From: Bidens hawaiensis
Lineage: Eukaryota > Streptophyta > Magnoliopsida > Asterales > Asteraceae
Reading direction: 5' to 3'
Length of the DNA stretch: 64,000 nt
Assembly: GCA_021521415.1 (NCBI GenBank)
Contig: JAIQDT010009004.1
Location: 1-64,000 of the forward strand
The notes under the pieces were generated by a model, which was not told the DNA's origin, ran no database searches, and saw only the letters and a program-made list of their open reading frames with translations. Below are positions 44,154 to 56,438 of the stretch, piece after piece; within the stretch, counting starts at the first letter, position 1; each line of letters begins with the position of its first letter. The translations under genes and the position numbers were made by a program.

Positions 44154-45188
44154 TCCTCTATCACCTCTTGATCAGCCACATCATCAAGTATTTCTTTTGC
44201 TATGTTGGCTTCATTGATCAAGATCTCCTGCTCTGCCATTTCTTCATGAGTTAAGGATTGGGCTATTTTCTCCCTTTCCATTGACTCTTTGATAATTCTT
44301 TCTTGTTCTTTTAAGGCAGCAGCAGCATCATCATCTCTTAATAAAACATCCTTTTCAGGATATGCCTTAAGAGGCTCTTCTTCTGTAACTTTGGCCTTTC
44401 CCTTTTCCATCCTTTTCTTTAAGTCTTCTTCACTATCAGGAGGAAAGTCATCAATTTCCTTTTCAAGTGCTTCCAGTTCTGAATCATGCTCTACCCTCTT
44501 GGAACTTTCTTCTTGGTCAATTTCTGGTTCAGTGTATATAAATTCCTCAGTAGCAGCATTTTCATCAATGAATTCTTCAGTTTGTGGATCAGTGACATCA
44601 GTAAGTATTTCAGTAGCTAAGAAATTAGTATCTTCCTCAGCTCTCCTCTCCTCACTGCTCTCCTCTCCATCTCCATACACATTCATAATCATATTCAATG
44701 CATTCACATTCTCACCTTCTACACCTGAAACAGTTGGCATAGAATCATTCTCCCCCTGATTTGGGGCAGCTGAGGTCTTCTCAACCTCCTGCTCCAGGGC
44801 TTGAATTTTCAAGTTTGCCTGCACAAACTTCTCTAACAGGATCACATTCTCCTGTGTTACTTTCTCATTCCTTTTTCTCAACTCAGCATTTTCTTTCATT
44901 AGGGTCAGAAGGTCAGTTTCAATGTGTGGTGATGTAGGTGGTGTTGTGAAAAATTGTTCATAATCAAGTTGTATCTGTCACATGTATTTCCTGACCAGCA
45001 ATGGATGCTTCAATTCTTTTCCTATTGATGTCTTCTACAAGTTCTGCTGATCTCCAGAAATCAAGTGAGTAATTTCTGTAGATGACAGGATTTTCAGTAA
45101 GAGCAAAGTTGACATTTGATCGAGCCATCCATATGATCATTGGTGCCACAGGCTCATTGTCAGGTGTGACTTGCAGAAGTGCACACAT
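44154..45188 (-). pseudogene. Second env-like / extra ORF of a copia element, truncated
   Basis: The N-terminal piece (45188-44964) has ARSNVNFALTENPVIYRNYS and FWRSAELVEDIN, homologous in layout to the start of the gene at 41787. A separate frame (44899-44154) encodes a Glu/Lys-rich coiled-coil-like protein (ELRKRNEKVTQE…LEKFVQ) with acidic stretches. It is cut by the LTR at 44153, where the frame runs on into LTR sequence. The two pieces are in different frames with a stop between them. It lies downstream of the Sirevirus-like pol on the same strand, where such ORFs belong. Confidence 0.6.
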
Positions 45189-48100
45189 ATTATGTTTCTT
45201 TTAAAAGAAATACTTTGTCTATTCTTCTTCTACCATATCTGAAACACATAAACAAACACATTCAAAGTGAAATTAGTCATAAAGTTCAATAATTTAGATA
45301 ATTTCAAGTTATAAAAATGAAGAAGAAAGAAAGAAATCTTCATGAACCTGTTCTTCGACAAATTAATAACCTAAACACATAAACAGAGTATTAGTAATCA
45401 AGAAAATAATCAAAGCCCATTATAGTCTAATCGTGATCGGAAAACACATTATTAATGCTTACCGATTCAGAATTAGAGGGCTGATAAAAGTTAGGGTTTG
45501 GATTAAAGTTGACTGCGATAAGTCGGTTAGGTTTCTTTGCGAGTAAGCAGTTGCAGTGGAGAGAGAGGGAAAAGTAATGTTGAAAAATTTGCCTAACTCC
45601 CTCTTATGTACCTTTTGAAAGTGGGTTTTAAATGTTTTTTTGTCATTTTGTGAATTATTAGCTGTCAACCAGTAACATTATCCACTTGATATATTAAAAA
45701 CATTTAATTTCATTTAAGTTCATAAGACCTTACTCGAAAGATTAATATATCCAAAGTCTACTCGGTATACTTCCACTTGCAAACCTTACCCGCTCAAACT
45801 TTGCTTGAAAATTTTCATTTTTGAATATACAACGTGTGCCCGAATTCGTCTATTTATAAACCTTGCTCGATCAAGTAAATTAATTTAAAGTTAAGACATG
45901 ATTGAGAAAGCTTACCCGAAATACTAGATTTCTTGTGAAATTAATCACAAGGCAAATAATCAAGTATAATCATCAAATAAACATCCTTACTAGGAACCAA
46001 TTAAGATACCCATATAGATTTCTCAATTTCAAATTAAAACTTATCTAGCATAAACCCCAAAAAAAATCATAATCAATTTTATCATACTAAATACCATATT
46101 CAATCAAGCATACTTGACAACATAGTGTGCCCGAGCAACCATTCAAGAGAATAGTGTGCCCGAACACCTTTCTAATGCAAAGTATACCCGAATAACCTTC
46201 ATATAGTTCAGAGTGTGCTCGGAAAGGATTTCCAGCAGACAGTGTACTCGGAAAGTTAAGTTTTGAAATTACCAAGTATATTGAGGGAACAAAAGTGTAC
46301 CCGGAATATAAAGTGTGACCGGAAAACAAAGTTTGTCCGAAAACACTTGTAATTTCAAAGAAATCATAAACACACATATCACAGAGCATGCTTGGAATGA
46401 AATTAAAACACATAGACATTTAAGTGTGCTATAGTTTAAAATTTCATAGAGCTTGCCCGAAAATTCTATGTTAGCACTAAGCTTGCTAGGATAAACACAT
46501 TCAATCATCAGGTATGCCCTTACTCGAGGGATTTCAACATGCCAAACCATACCCGAAAAATGACAAACTTAAATAGTAATATCTAAGCATGCCTGGAAAG
46601 ATTAACAAACCTTTCCTAACAACATATTCACACAAATCACAAAGCTTACTTGATGTACTTGACTAAGTTCATAAAGTTCGCATGGAATCACAATCAGCAT
46701 ATAACATGCATAGCTTGCCCGAAACAAGAATTTCTTGTTAAAAGCTAGCTATAATAACACATAATCATCTCAAGACTTCAAGCTTGCTCGGGAAATGAGT
46801 AAAACAGTGTACTCTACCCAGAAAGTGTAAACACTTCAAAGCATGCCCGAAAATCATAAAGTTAGTCAAAAATGACTAAGCTTACTCGGAAAGGTTGAAA
46901 ATTATCAAACCTTACCCGAAACAACATATTCACACATAATCAACTGTTTTGTACCCGGAAAGGTTGTGAATCATTAAACCTTACCCGAAAATACATATTC
47001 AAACAGTTTGTGCCCGGGAAGGTTATAAGGCATCAAACCTTACCCGAACTTACATATTCAACCTATTTTAGGCAAAATGCAACACTTTTTGACTTAAACC
47101 ACTTTGTCAAAATATATTTTTCTTTTCAGATCATAGTTTAAGAGCAAATGGTACATTTAGAGATCAAATTTCAGTTATATTTCTCTTTAAAATAGTTTCT
47201 TCCATTTACTGAAAAGATCTCAAGAATGGGATCATATTGACTAAGTAGTTATCTCAATACTTCATTTTCAGCATTATTAACAGCAGGTATAAACTTAGCA
47301 TGAATTTCATCTCTTTGGTGATATGATTTAGGTTCATTTAAAGCATAATGCATTAATGGTCAACACTGTGCTATGATGCCTCATATCTCTTCTCAAAGCT
47401 TATTTGGCTATCCTCATATCACCCCAATTTGACTCCAACCTCCTGTATTTGGTCAAAAATAGTTTTTGTTTGACAGAACTTATTGTATTTTTGTATTTTT
47501 AGATTCAAACATATATAGAGGTTGAACGTTGGACTTACAGTTAGCAACATGCCTTTCATTCAAGATGAGACAGATTTTGCCAACATCTTTGTAGTTCTTG
47601 TAACCCTCTTGTTTGATAAAATATTTAAAACACTCATCAACTTTTGGTTGATTTATTCATTCTTCCCTTTGTTTTTGATATTTTCTCAATTTTTCTTAAA
47701 GCATGTTCTTTGTTATATTTAAAGATGTTTCATTTTTGGTTGACCAAATAACAACAGGCTCGTGTATGACTGGGTAATCACTTTTCTGCCTATCATTTGG
47801 AGAGATTTATCTTGAGACATGCAAAGACAACTATGCATCTCCACATAAAGATTAGCATATTCATTATGTTTATATCACCTTAGATTTTACATCATCATGG
47901 GAAAGCAACCATACATGTTAATGACTATACTAAGGTCTTTTTAGCCTATTAGTTCCATATGATCAGCTAAGTAGTCAATTTACTATCATTTCCCAATAAA
48001 CACAGTTTAATATTCAATCACCCCAATATCTCTTCATTGTCAGGTTAATGGCTATCCTGTTTAACCAAAAGTGGTCAATAGGACCAAACATACATGTGAA

Positions 48101-49019
48101 TATATGTCCTTTCAAAGTCAAAGCTATTGACATAGTTTTAAGTGAAGGAATAAGAAACAAGTCATAATTGCCCCAAATGCATTCAGTTTTCAGGTCAATG
48201 GCTATCCTTTGAATCTATAGAGATTTAAGGACCAAACATACACAAGTGCATGTCCTTCCAACTGGGCAAATGACATAGTTTTAAGCAAAAACAACTACTT
48301 GAGACTTCTCTTTAAAAATCCTTCTTTTAAGCTTTTTTAAAGCTTGAACTGAATAATTTTATCATATCTCTGCACCATTAATCAACTTGCTCATGTTTTA
48401 ACCAAAATAAAGTATTTATGCAAAATTCATTATAAAATTCATTGAATCACTTAATTTTGACATAAAACACATTTTGACATAAACAGTTGCATCACACAAT
48501 CAAATCTTAATCATTCTTAACATCATCAAGAAAACAGACTGTACTAACATTCAATGTCTATCCTATCTTAACAACATCAGAAGATCAGATAAAGAACATA
48601 TTCAAGTAACCATAAACATGTGATTACTCATGACATCAGACAAGCATTCAAGTTCACCCAAACAGATCAAACTACTTATCATAACATCAGATTAATTAAC
48701 TTGATAGTCAAGAATTATCATTAATTTCAAACAAATTGCACAGATATTTACTTAAGCACCTATCAGTTAACTTCAAACCAGTGACATATTCAAAACATAT
48801 TCAATCAACATTCAGTTGAAACATATTCAAAACATATTCAATCAACATTCATTTAAAACATATTCAATCAACATTTAGTTGAAACATATTTAAAATACAT
48901 TCAATCAACATTCAGTTGAAACATATTTAAAACACATTCAATCAACATTCATAAGGTGTAACCTCAGTCAAAATAATCAGTTAGCACATAGAGACACACA
49001 ACCAGGCACACATCCTTAA
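45189..49019. other. Repeat-rich non-coding spacer between pol and the env-like ORF
   Basis: No supported gene. From about 45720 to 47060 the motif (c/g)cttgcccga(a) or tgtacccggaa recurs dozens of times at irregular spacing. The same motif is dense in the LTR at 56930-57530. At 48035-48300 there are two diverged copies of a block (ggttaatggctatcct…gaccaaacatac…gacatagttttaag). At 48785-48955 there are about five copies of an acatattcaatcaacattcag-type unit of about 36-38 bp. Confidence 0.7.
48785..48955 (+). repeat. Short tandem repeat, about five units of 36-38 bp
   Basis: Repeats of acatattcaatcaacatt with the variable linkers cagttgaa, catttaaa and tagttgaa. Confidence 0.8.
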
Positions 49020-50740
49020 TCAGATTTCATCAGAGTTGATCATTCCCAGGGCTTTCAGAAGAAAGTTGAACCTGGTTCTATCAAGTGGTTTGGTGAATAG
49101 GTCAGCCAAATTGCCACTTGTATCAACCCTTTGCATTTCAATCAAACCTTTTTCACTGCAGTCTCTGATGAAATGATGTCTGATTTCAATGTGCTTAGTT
49201 TTGGAATATTGAACTGGATTTTTAACAGTAAAATATGCAGCATTATTGTCAATAAGAATAGGGGTGTTCAAGAAATTCAAACTATAGTCCAGCATCTGAT
49301 TTTGAATCCATAGAACTTGTGCACAACAGGTAGATGTAGCAACATATTCAGCTTCTGCAGTAGAGATTGAAACTGTAGTCTGTTTTTTACATTGCCATGA
49401 CACTAGCCTTTCACCCAAAAATTGACATCCACCTGAGGTTGACTTTCTGCTCATGTTGCAGCCATCATAGTCATTGTCTGTATATGCAATCAGATCAAAA
49501 GCTTGGTTCTTTGGATACCAAATCCCTAAGTCTGGTCTTCCCTTCAAATATCTGAATATTCTTTTAACAGCATTCATGTGGGAGACTTTTGGACTTGATT
49601 GGAATCTTGCACACACACATACAGCAAACATGATATCTGGTCTTGTTGCAGTACATCAGAGATCCAATTTTGGCTCTATATTCATGTTCATCTATAGGCT
49701 CCCCCTTTTCATCTGCAGTCATCTTTTCTTTGGTGTCCATTGGAGTTGAAGCAGTCTTGTACTCATGACAGTTGAACTTGTTCAAGATGTCCTGCAAATA
49801 TTTGCTTTGATGAATGAAAATCCCCTCAGCTTCTGTTGAACTTGCAATCCTAAAAAGAAGTTCATTTCTCCCATAGAACTCATGCTGTATTTGGACTTCA
49901 TTACCCCTTCAAACTCCATACACGTTTGTTCATTTGTAGAACCAAAGATGATGTCATCCACATACACTTGTACCAGAAGCAAGTCTGATCCCTTTCTTTT
50001 GTAGAAGAGTGTCTTGTCAATGGCTCCTCTTTTGAAACCATTTTCAAGAAGATGATTTAACAGCTCATCATACCATGCTCTAGGAGCCTGATGCAATCCA
50101 TAAAGGGCTTTGTTTAACTTATACACCCTGTTTGGATACATTGGATCATTAAAACCTGGAGGTTGAGCAACATACACCTCTTCATCAATCTTTCCATTTA
50201 GAAATGCAGACTTAACATCAAGCTGGAACTTTTTAATGTTCTTTGAGCAGCATATGCAAGAAAAATCCTGATAGCTTCAAGTCTTGCAACTGGTGCAAAA
50301 ACTTCCTCAAATTCTATTCCTTCTTCTTGAAGACATCCCAATGCTACAAGTCTAGCTTTATTCTTAATCACTAAACCCCTTTCATCCCTTTTGTTTCTAA
50401 AAACCCATTTGGTTCCAATTGCATATCTGTCAAATGGCTTATCAACAAGATCCCACACATGCAGGTCTCTAAATTATGCCAATTCCTCTTGCATTGCTTC
50501 CACCCAACTATTATCTTTTAATGCTTGTGCTATGTTCTTTGGTTCTATTTGGGATAGAAAACAAGAGTAAAGACAAATGTTTGCAATTTCGGAATGACTT
50601 CTTGTAACTCTTTCATGCAAATCACCAATGATGTTTTCAGAAGGATGATTCTTTTCCACATAAGGAGTTTGAACAATCATATCAGTAGACACAGTTGTGT
50701 CAAGATTTGACTCATTGAGTTCTGGTTCTTCAATGATCAA
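49020..50740 (-). pseudogene. pol: Copia reverse transcriptase and RNase H, several frame changes
   Basis: RT pieces on the - strand are WVEAMQEELA (end at 50474, followed by a stop), [21 protein letters not shown] (50458-50198) and [17 protein letters not shown] with the intact active-site motif YVDDIIFGS (50177-49782). STPMDTKEKM and YRAKIGSLMY follow (49797-49564). RNase H carries YTDNDYDGC, KSTSGGCQF, STAEAEYVA, KTKHIEIRHHFIRD and LADLFTKPL (49631-49020). Adjacent pieces lie in different frames, so at least three indels and one stop have accumulated. Confidence 0.88.
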
Positions 50741-51012
50741 ATCAGTCTCTGCATCATGAAATTCTGGTGCTTCATTATTATGTTGTCCTGAAGTAGATGC
50801 ACCATTGTTTCCAATATTTAATCTTTGAAATAGATCTTGAAATCTTGTTGTAGATGCAGCTTCTTTTTCAATTGCTTAGTTGCTTGTGTCACCCTCATTC
50901 TGAACTTGATCATTTTGTGCATCTTGATTGTCTTGATTGTTCTCAGTATGATTATGTTCAACATTGTGATTGTTTTCTTAATTAGGTTCACCAATATCAC
51001 ATGAGGAGTTCT

Positions 51013-52113
51013 TCACAAAAGTATATTCATTTTCCTTTTTAGCAACCTTCTTCCATAATTCTTCCAAGTCCATGACTTCTTCTTTTTCTCTTCAATTTCA
51101 CTGGTCTTGTAGAAAGATTCATCAAAGTCTTCAGGATAAATCTTGAAAGACCTTATTAACTTCTCATGATCAAACAGCCATGCTGCACCATCAACTGTAT
51201 TGAATTGATTCTCATTAAAAATGATGTCAGAAGATTCTATAACACTTAAGTGATCTTTTACATAGACTCTGTAGGCTTTTGAGTGTGTAGAATATCCAAC
51301 AAAGAAACAATCCAGGGACTTTGTTTGAAACTTGTTCAAATAGACTCTTGTGTTCAGTAGGAAACATTTGCATCCAAAGGGCTTGAAAAACTTAATGTAA
51401 GGCTTTCTGTTGTGAAATATTTCATATGGAGTTTTGTTAAGCCTTTTGTTGACAAGTACCCTGTTCTGAACATAGCAGGCTATATTTATAGCTTCAGCCC
51501 AAAAAGTGACAGGCAGATTAGCATCTGCTAACATGGTTCTTGCAGCTTCAATAAGTGTTCTGTTTCTTCTTTCTGCTACACCATTTTGTTCAGGAGTTCT
51601 AAGAGTTGAGAATTGTTGTTGTATTCCTTTTGCTTCACAGAATTCTTGCATAACTCCATTCTTGAACTCAGTGCCATTGTCACTTCTCATCATCTTGACT
51701 GTCTTATTCAACTAGTTCTCAATCATTGTTACACAACCTTTAATCAACTCTGCAGTCTCATCCTTGGTACTTAGGAAATAAACCCAAGTGTATCTTGAAT
51801 AGTCATCAATGATCACCAGACAATATCTTTTCTTCCCAATACTTGGTACACTCACAGGACCAAAGAGATCCATGTGAAGTAATTCAAGTACTTGATCAAT
51901 TGAGTTGATGAGCTTTGGCTTATGAGTAGATTTGTGTTGTTTTCCCTTTTGACATGAATCACAATGATCTTCCAACTTGAATTCTCTTGTAGGTAAGCCT
52001 ATGACATGCTCACCTTTGACAAGTCTATTCATGTTCTTTAAGTTCACATGACACAGTTTCCTATGCCACAATTTTGACTCATTTTTCAGTGGCTTTGGAA
52101 ACAAAACATGCAC
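51013..52113 (-). pseudogene. Copia integrase, one in-frame stop
   Basis: A zinc-binding N-terminus (HRKLCHVN and CDSCQKGKQHKS, 52060-51940) is followed by the core domain. Its first Asp is in HMDLFGPV, its second in RSDNGTEFKN, and the Glu is in PEQNGVAERRNRTL. C-terminal motifs are GCKCFLL and FVGYSTHSKAYRV. A TAG at 51712-51714 separates TMIEN from LNKTVKMM in the same frame. The core residues are all present. Confidence 0.88.
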
Positions 52114-52269
52114 CTCCTCTTGAAATAGCTTCTTTCATATTCAATTCATACAAGTTACCATTTCTTGGTGCCATCATCATAATCATTTCAGGTGGAATTA
52201 CAAACTCAGGTTTTAAAATGAAACAGTGTGAATCATCAAAACTGACTTTGTAACCCTTATCACACATTT

Positions 52270-52530
52270 GTGTTATACTCAGCAGATTGTACTGAAGACC
52301 TTCAACATGAAATACATTATCAAATGAGACTTTCCCATTTGTTAAGATTCATTTTCCAACAATCTTTCCACCATTCTCATCACTCCCAAAAGCTATTGGA
52401 CCTTCATACTTCTCTTCATAATTGACAAGAGATCTCTTGTCACAAGTCATGTGCCTAGAACAACCACTATCCATATACCATATGTCATTTAGAGGAGTGG
52501 ACTGTTCCTGCACATACAAAAAAAATTTGA
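52270..52530 (-). pseudogene. Copia aspartic protease
   Basis: The - strand reads WYMDSGCSRHMT, with the DSG active site at 52471-52463, then KIVGK, a TGA stop, and ILTNGKVSF leading to the gag-pre-integrase segment (52267-52079). Gag ends in a different frame at 52531, so a frame change separates gag from protease. Confidence 0.82.
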
Positions 52531-55500
52531 TTAGTTAAGTGATGAAGTGCAAGCCTTATCAACTTGCAGCTCATCAGATTCAGTTTCAGACACAGCTTGG
52601 GAAGTGAGTGTTGTTGGTTTAGGATCTTCATGAGTCAATTCTAAGTTGTCTGAATGATCAGTTTCATAACCACACTCTTTTGGAGTCTTAACAAGTGAGG
52701 TTGGACACTGGTATTCAGCTGAGTCAGTGGCATACTCCTTTATCACATAGTCCTTCTTCTCAGAGTAGTCTCTCACATCAGCAAATTGCTCAACCTTACT
52801 CTCAGACTTAGGTTTCCAAAGGAAACCATGTGGTTCATATCCATATCTTAATAGAAATTTCTCATCACCAGTGAGTTCTGTTGGTTTATTTCTAGAATGT
52901 GCCTCTTTTCTTCTTGTCTTCTCACTGCTTGATGATCCTTGAGAACCATCAGATTTGACTGATTGAGTATCTTGTTTGATTCTCAAAGACTGATAGTTCT
53001 TTTTGGTCAATTTCTCATGCTTCTTAGGAAATTTACTTCTTCTTGCTAGTTCAGCCATTTTCTTCTCAATCCTTGTCTCCTTTTCAGATTTCTTTTCTTC
53101 TCTGTTCATGGTTTCATTTCCACACACCTTTCCTTTTCCCAGATATTCATCATACTTCTGTTTATACAGGACAAAGTCTTGTCCATACTTTGTTCCATCT
53201 GGTACATGAAATTGTTTGAATTTGAATCTTTCATTACATGAATCTGTGTGGTGACCATATTCATCACACCTTTTGCACCAAACCTTGCCTTTGAATATTT
53301 CATGTTCTTTTGGTTTCTTGTATCTTTCACTTGGCTTAGGTGTCTTGACTCCTAGAGTCTTCTGATTCTTTAAACCATCAAAATCAATTGAAAAAGGAAC
53401 AAATTCCTCAATCTTGATGTCTTGTCTTTCAAGTTTGCTTTTGACAAAGACAATTTTCTCCATAATCATAGGTTCTTCATTACTGCTTTCTCTAACCCTT
53501 GACTGTCTTTTCTCATACTCTTCCATAGTTTCCAGTTCTCCAACATCCAACACCTCATGACTAGAAAAGATTGGATAAACTGGGATAAAATTTTCTATAT
53601 CAACTTTTTCAGTCACCATCTTCTTTTTGTTGTTCTGCTTTATCTTACCCAATACAGCCTTGCTTGGTGGTCTGACTGCATTGTAGTTTATCTTCCTCCT
53701 TTCACAAATATCAAAAGAAACATGTTCTCTTTTCATTTTATCATTCTGTTTCTTCAATCTTGGTGGGACTGGTGGATACTTTGGAAGTTTATCAACAGAT
53801 TCAGGTTTCTTATATTTTCTTCCTCTTTCAGCAGTTTTGATTTCCTTTTCAGTAATTTGATCACTCAAATCACTCAAATCATATTGATCCAACTCAACTG
53901 AATCAAAGTCATCCTCAGAGACTTGAACTCCAATTGACTTATCCTCTTTTACTTCTTTCTTAATCACAAACTCTCCTTCTTCATTCACTTCTACCTTTTT
54001 GTACAAATCAACAAATTCTTCCTTGTCTTGAAAGACATCTCTGAATTGTTGCAAGTATACATCTCTTTTCTCTTTGTCATCTTTTGGCATGAAGTTGTTG
54101 TTGAATGGAGGTGGTACTGTTTTGTATTTGTCTTGTTCCTTCACCTGGTTCAGTATACCACATATGTTGCCTGTTGAGATCAAATTCTTCAGAAATTTAG
54201 TTTCAACCTTCAGTCTTGTGTTTTGCACATTTTCTTCAACCAACATCTTCTTTAATCCATCAATCTCAGTGGTGTATCTGGTTTGAGTTCTGTAAATGAT
54301 CATGCAATCATCTTCAAGGCTTTTAATCTTTTCATCACTGACCAACTCACTTGCCTCATACTCATTGATGATGCTTTGTTTTCTAAAACACTCACTTTCC
54401 AGCTTCCCTACTTTTGTTTTCAATTCAATGATAAGTTCATTTAAATCAACTGTAGGAGCAGAGTGTACCTGAGATGATGATCCCTTTTCTTTCTCAATTA
54501 TGGCCATGAATGCCACATTTGCTTTCCTGATATCATCTGCAATGTCCTCTTTATGATTGCTCCAATCAAAGTTTCCTTCATGTTTTGTAGTCACTGCCAC
54601 ATTTCCTTGATTTCTGATCTGATTTTGATTTTCTGGAACAGTGTTGTTTGGAACATTTTGAGCTGCTTGAAGGTTTTGATTGTTATTCATTTGAAAACCT
54701 TGAGTCTGTTGCATACTTTGTTGTTGATTATTCATTTGAGGATGAAAGTTGTTGAAATTGGGGTTGTAATTGTTGTTGGGATTGAAGTTGTTAAAGTTGT
54801 TCATTTGACTGTTGTTGTTGTTGAATCTTGGCTGATTTTGTTGGTAATTCTGCTGACCTCTTGGTTGATTTTGTTGATATTGATGCTGACCTCCTGGTTA
54901 TTGATTCTGGAATTGATTCATTTGAAAGTTTCTTGGTTGATTGCATTCTCTTGCAAAATGACCAGGTTGCTGACAATTGTAGCAGATTGCTTTTGACTTG
55001 TCAAATCCAATCCTGTCATTAGGACCAGAAACCAGAGACCTACCAGTTCTGTTATACAGCCTTTTGCTTCTCAAACCCAACATGGCAGCTTGCCACTTCA
55101 AATCCATGTCTTCCAAGTCATCTGCATCAATTTGTTCTAAATCGTCTTGTACCACAATTGTGTGAATTAGATTCTTTGCAACAAATGCATTATATGACTC
55201 AGTAAACATAGACAACAAAGCTTGTGTTTCATTGCTTTGACCATGTCCTGTGCCAGTATAAGGAACATTTCCACTTGGCTTGGAGGCAGAATCGGTATCA
55301 TCAATCAGTTGCACATTGAACCTCTGCTGATTTCCTTGATTACTTGTGCTACCTCCAATGAAAGATTTTGGAGTAACAACATTGTGTTCAGCTGGTTCTT
55401 TAATAATGGGAATTTGCTGTTGATTCTTGGTAGACATGTTTCCCATGGGTGCAATAAATGCATTTGAAACATTGAAGCAGGGTCTGTCTTTCTTAATCAT

Positions 55501-56136
55501 CTCATTCTCTATCATTTCAAGTTCTGCAGCCTGAAGAAAGCATACTACATCATCCAATTTCAAATCATTGAAATTATGCTTCTGAAGGATGAACTTGCAA
55601 GTAGTATACCATTCTTTTGGCATTGAGTTGAGTAACTTTGTATTCAAATCAAAGTCAGTCATTACATAATCGGTTGTCCTCAACTCATTCACAATACTTA
55701 GAAAACGTTCTAGAATTGATTTCAACCTTTCTCCTTCCTTATACTTGAACCTTTCCAACTGTTGCTTCAATCTTTGCTTCTTTATGTTCTTTAGTTCAGT
55801 ATTCCCTTCATACATTTCAAGGATGGCATCATACATTTGCTTGGCAGTTGTGTGATGAGCCACCTTGGTCAGAATCTCCCAAGACAAACCTAGCTTAATC
55901 ATAGCTAAGGCTTTGTCATCCACCTTTCTCATTTTTTCTCTTACAGCAGCAGTTGCAGATGCATTTGCACCTTCTTCAACAGCAGTTTGTGGACCATTCT
56001 TGATGGAGTTCCACATATCAATATCATTGTGGCATACTGCTTCTTCAAAGAGTACTTTCCATTTGATAAAGTTTTCCTGTCCATACAACCTAGGTATCTT
56101 GTTAGTAGACACCTCTTGTTCCTCATATCCAGACAT
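52531..56136 (-). pseudogene. gag: Very large copia gag, broken by one nonsense codon
   Basis: From ATG 56136 (MSGYEEQEV) the frame runs to 52531, about 1200 codons, with a single TAA at 54900-54898. The N-terminal UBN2-like capsid region covers residues about 20-200 (KWKVLFEEAV, LTKVAHHTTAKQMYDAI, LLNSMPKEWY). The first zinc knuckle is CYNCQQPGHFAREC (about residues 387-400), followed by an Asn/Gln-rich stretch. After the stop come more Asn/Gln-rich sequence, coiled-coil and charged segments. A second knuckle-like motif is CKRCDEYGHHTDSC (about 53270), followed by a Lys/Ser-rich tail. Usual copia gags are far shorter; such length is a Sirevirus trait. Confidence 0.85.
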
Positions 56137-56424
56137 TTTGAGAAATTAAAAATCAGTTTCTTTAAAAAAGAGTTTCAAAATAATCAGATCTGAAAACAGA
56201 ATGCTTAGATCTGATGTGTCTGATGTGATTATAACAAGATTTAGATATAAAGATTAGAACTTTAATTGAAATAAGGAAGAGAAAACACCGGTAGATTGTA
56301 GATCTGGAAGAAAAATGAAAAACAGGGCTGCTGATGTCACAAATTAATGGAACAGTGGTCTGCTTACGTCATTCTTCTTCAAATCTTCAATCAGCAACAA
56401 TCTTTCCAAAATAGCAGTAACAAA

Positions 56425-56438
56425 GCTCTGATACCACT
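56425..56438 (-). promoter_or_regulatory. PBS of the Sirevirus-like element
   Basis: On the - strand it reads AGTGGTATCAGAGC, tRNA-Met type, directly next to the LTR end at 56439. Confidence 0.88.

Noticed and set aside
44289..44759. Serine-rich 156-codon ORF on +
   Set aside because: It is antisense to the Glu/Lys-rich env-like frame; the Ser codons are the reverse complement of Glu/Asp-rich sequence.
52079..52267. Independent small gene
   Set aside because: It is the stretch between copia protease and integrase (gag-pre-integrase) in pol order, not a separate gene.
54553..54996. Hydrophobic Val/Leu-rich ORF on + that looks like a membrane protein
   Set aside because: It is antisense to the Asn/Gln-rich gag linker (aac/caa codons read backwards as gtt/ttg).
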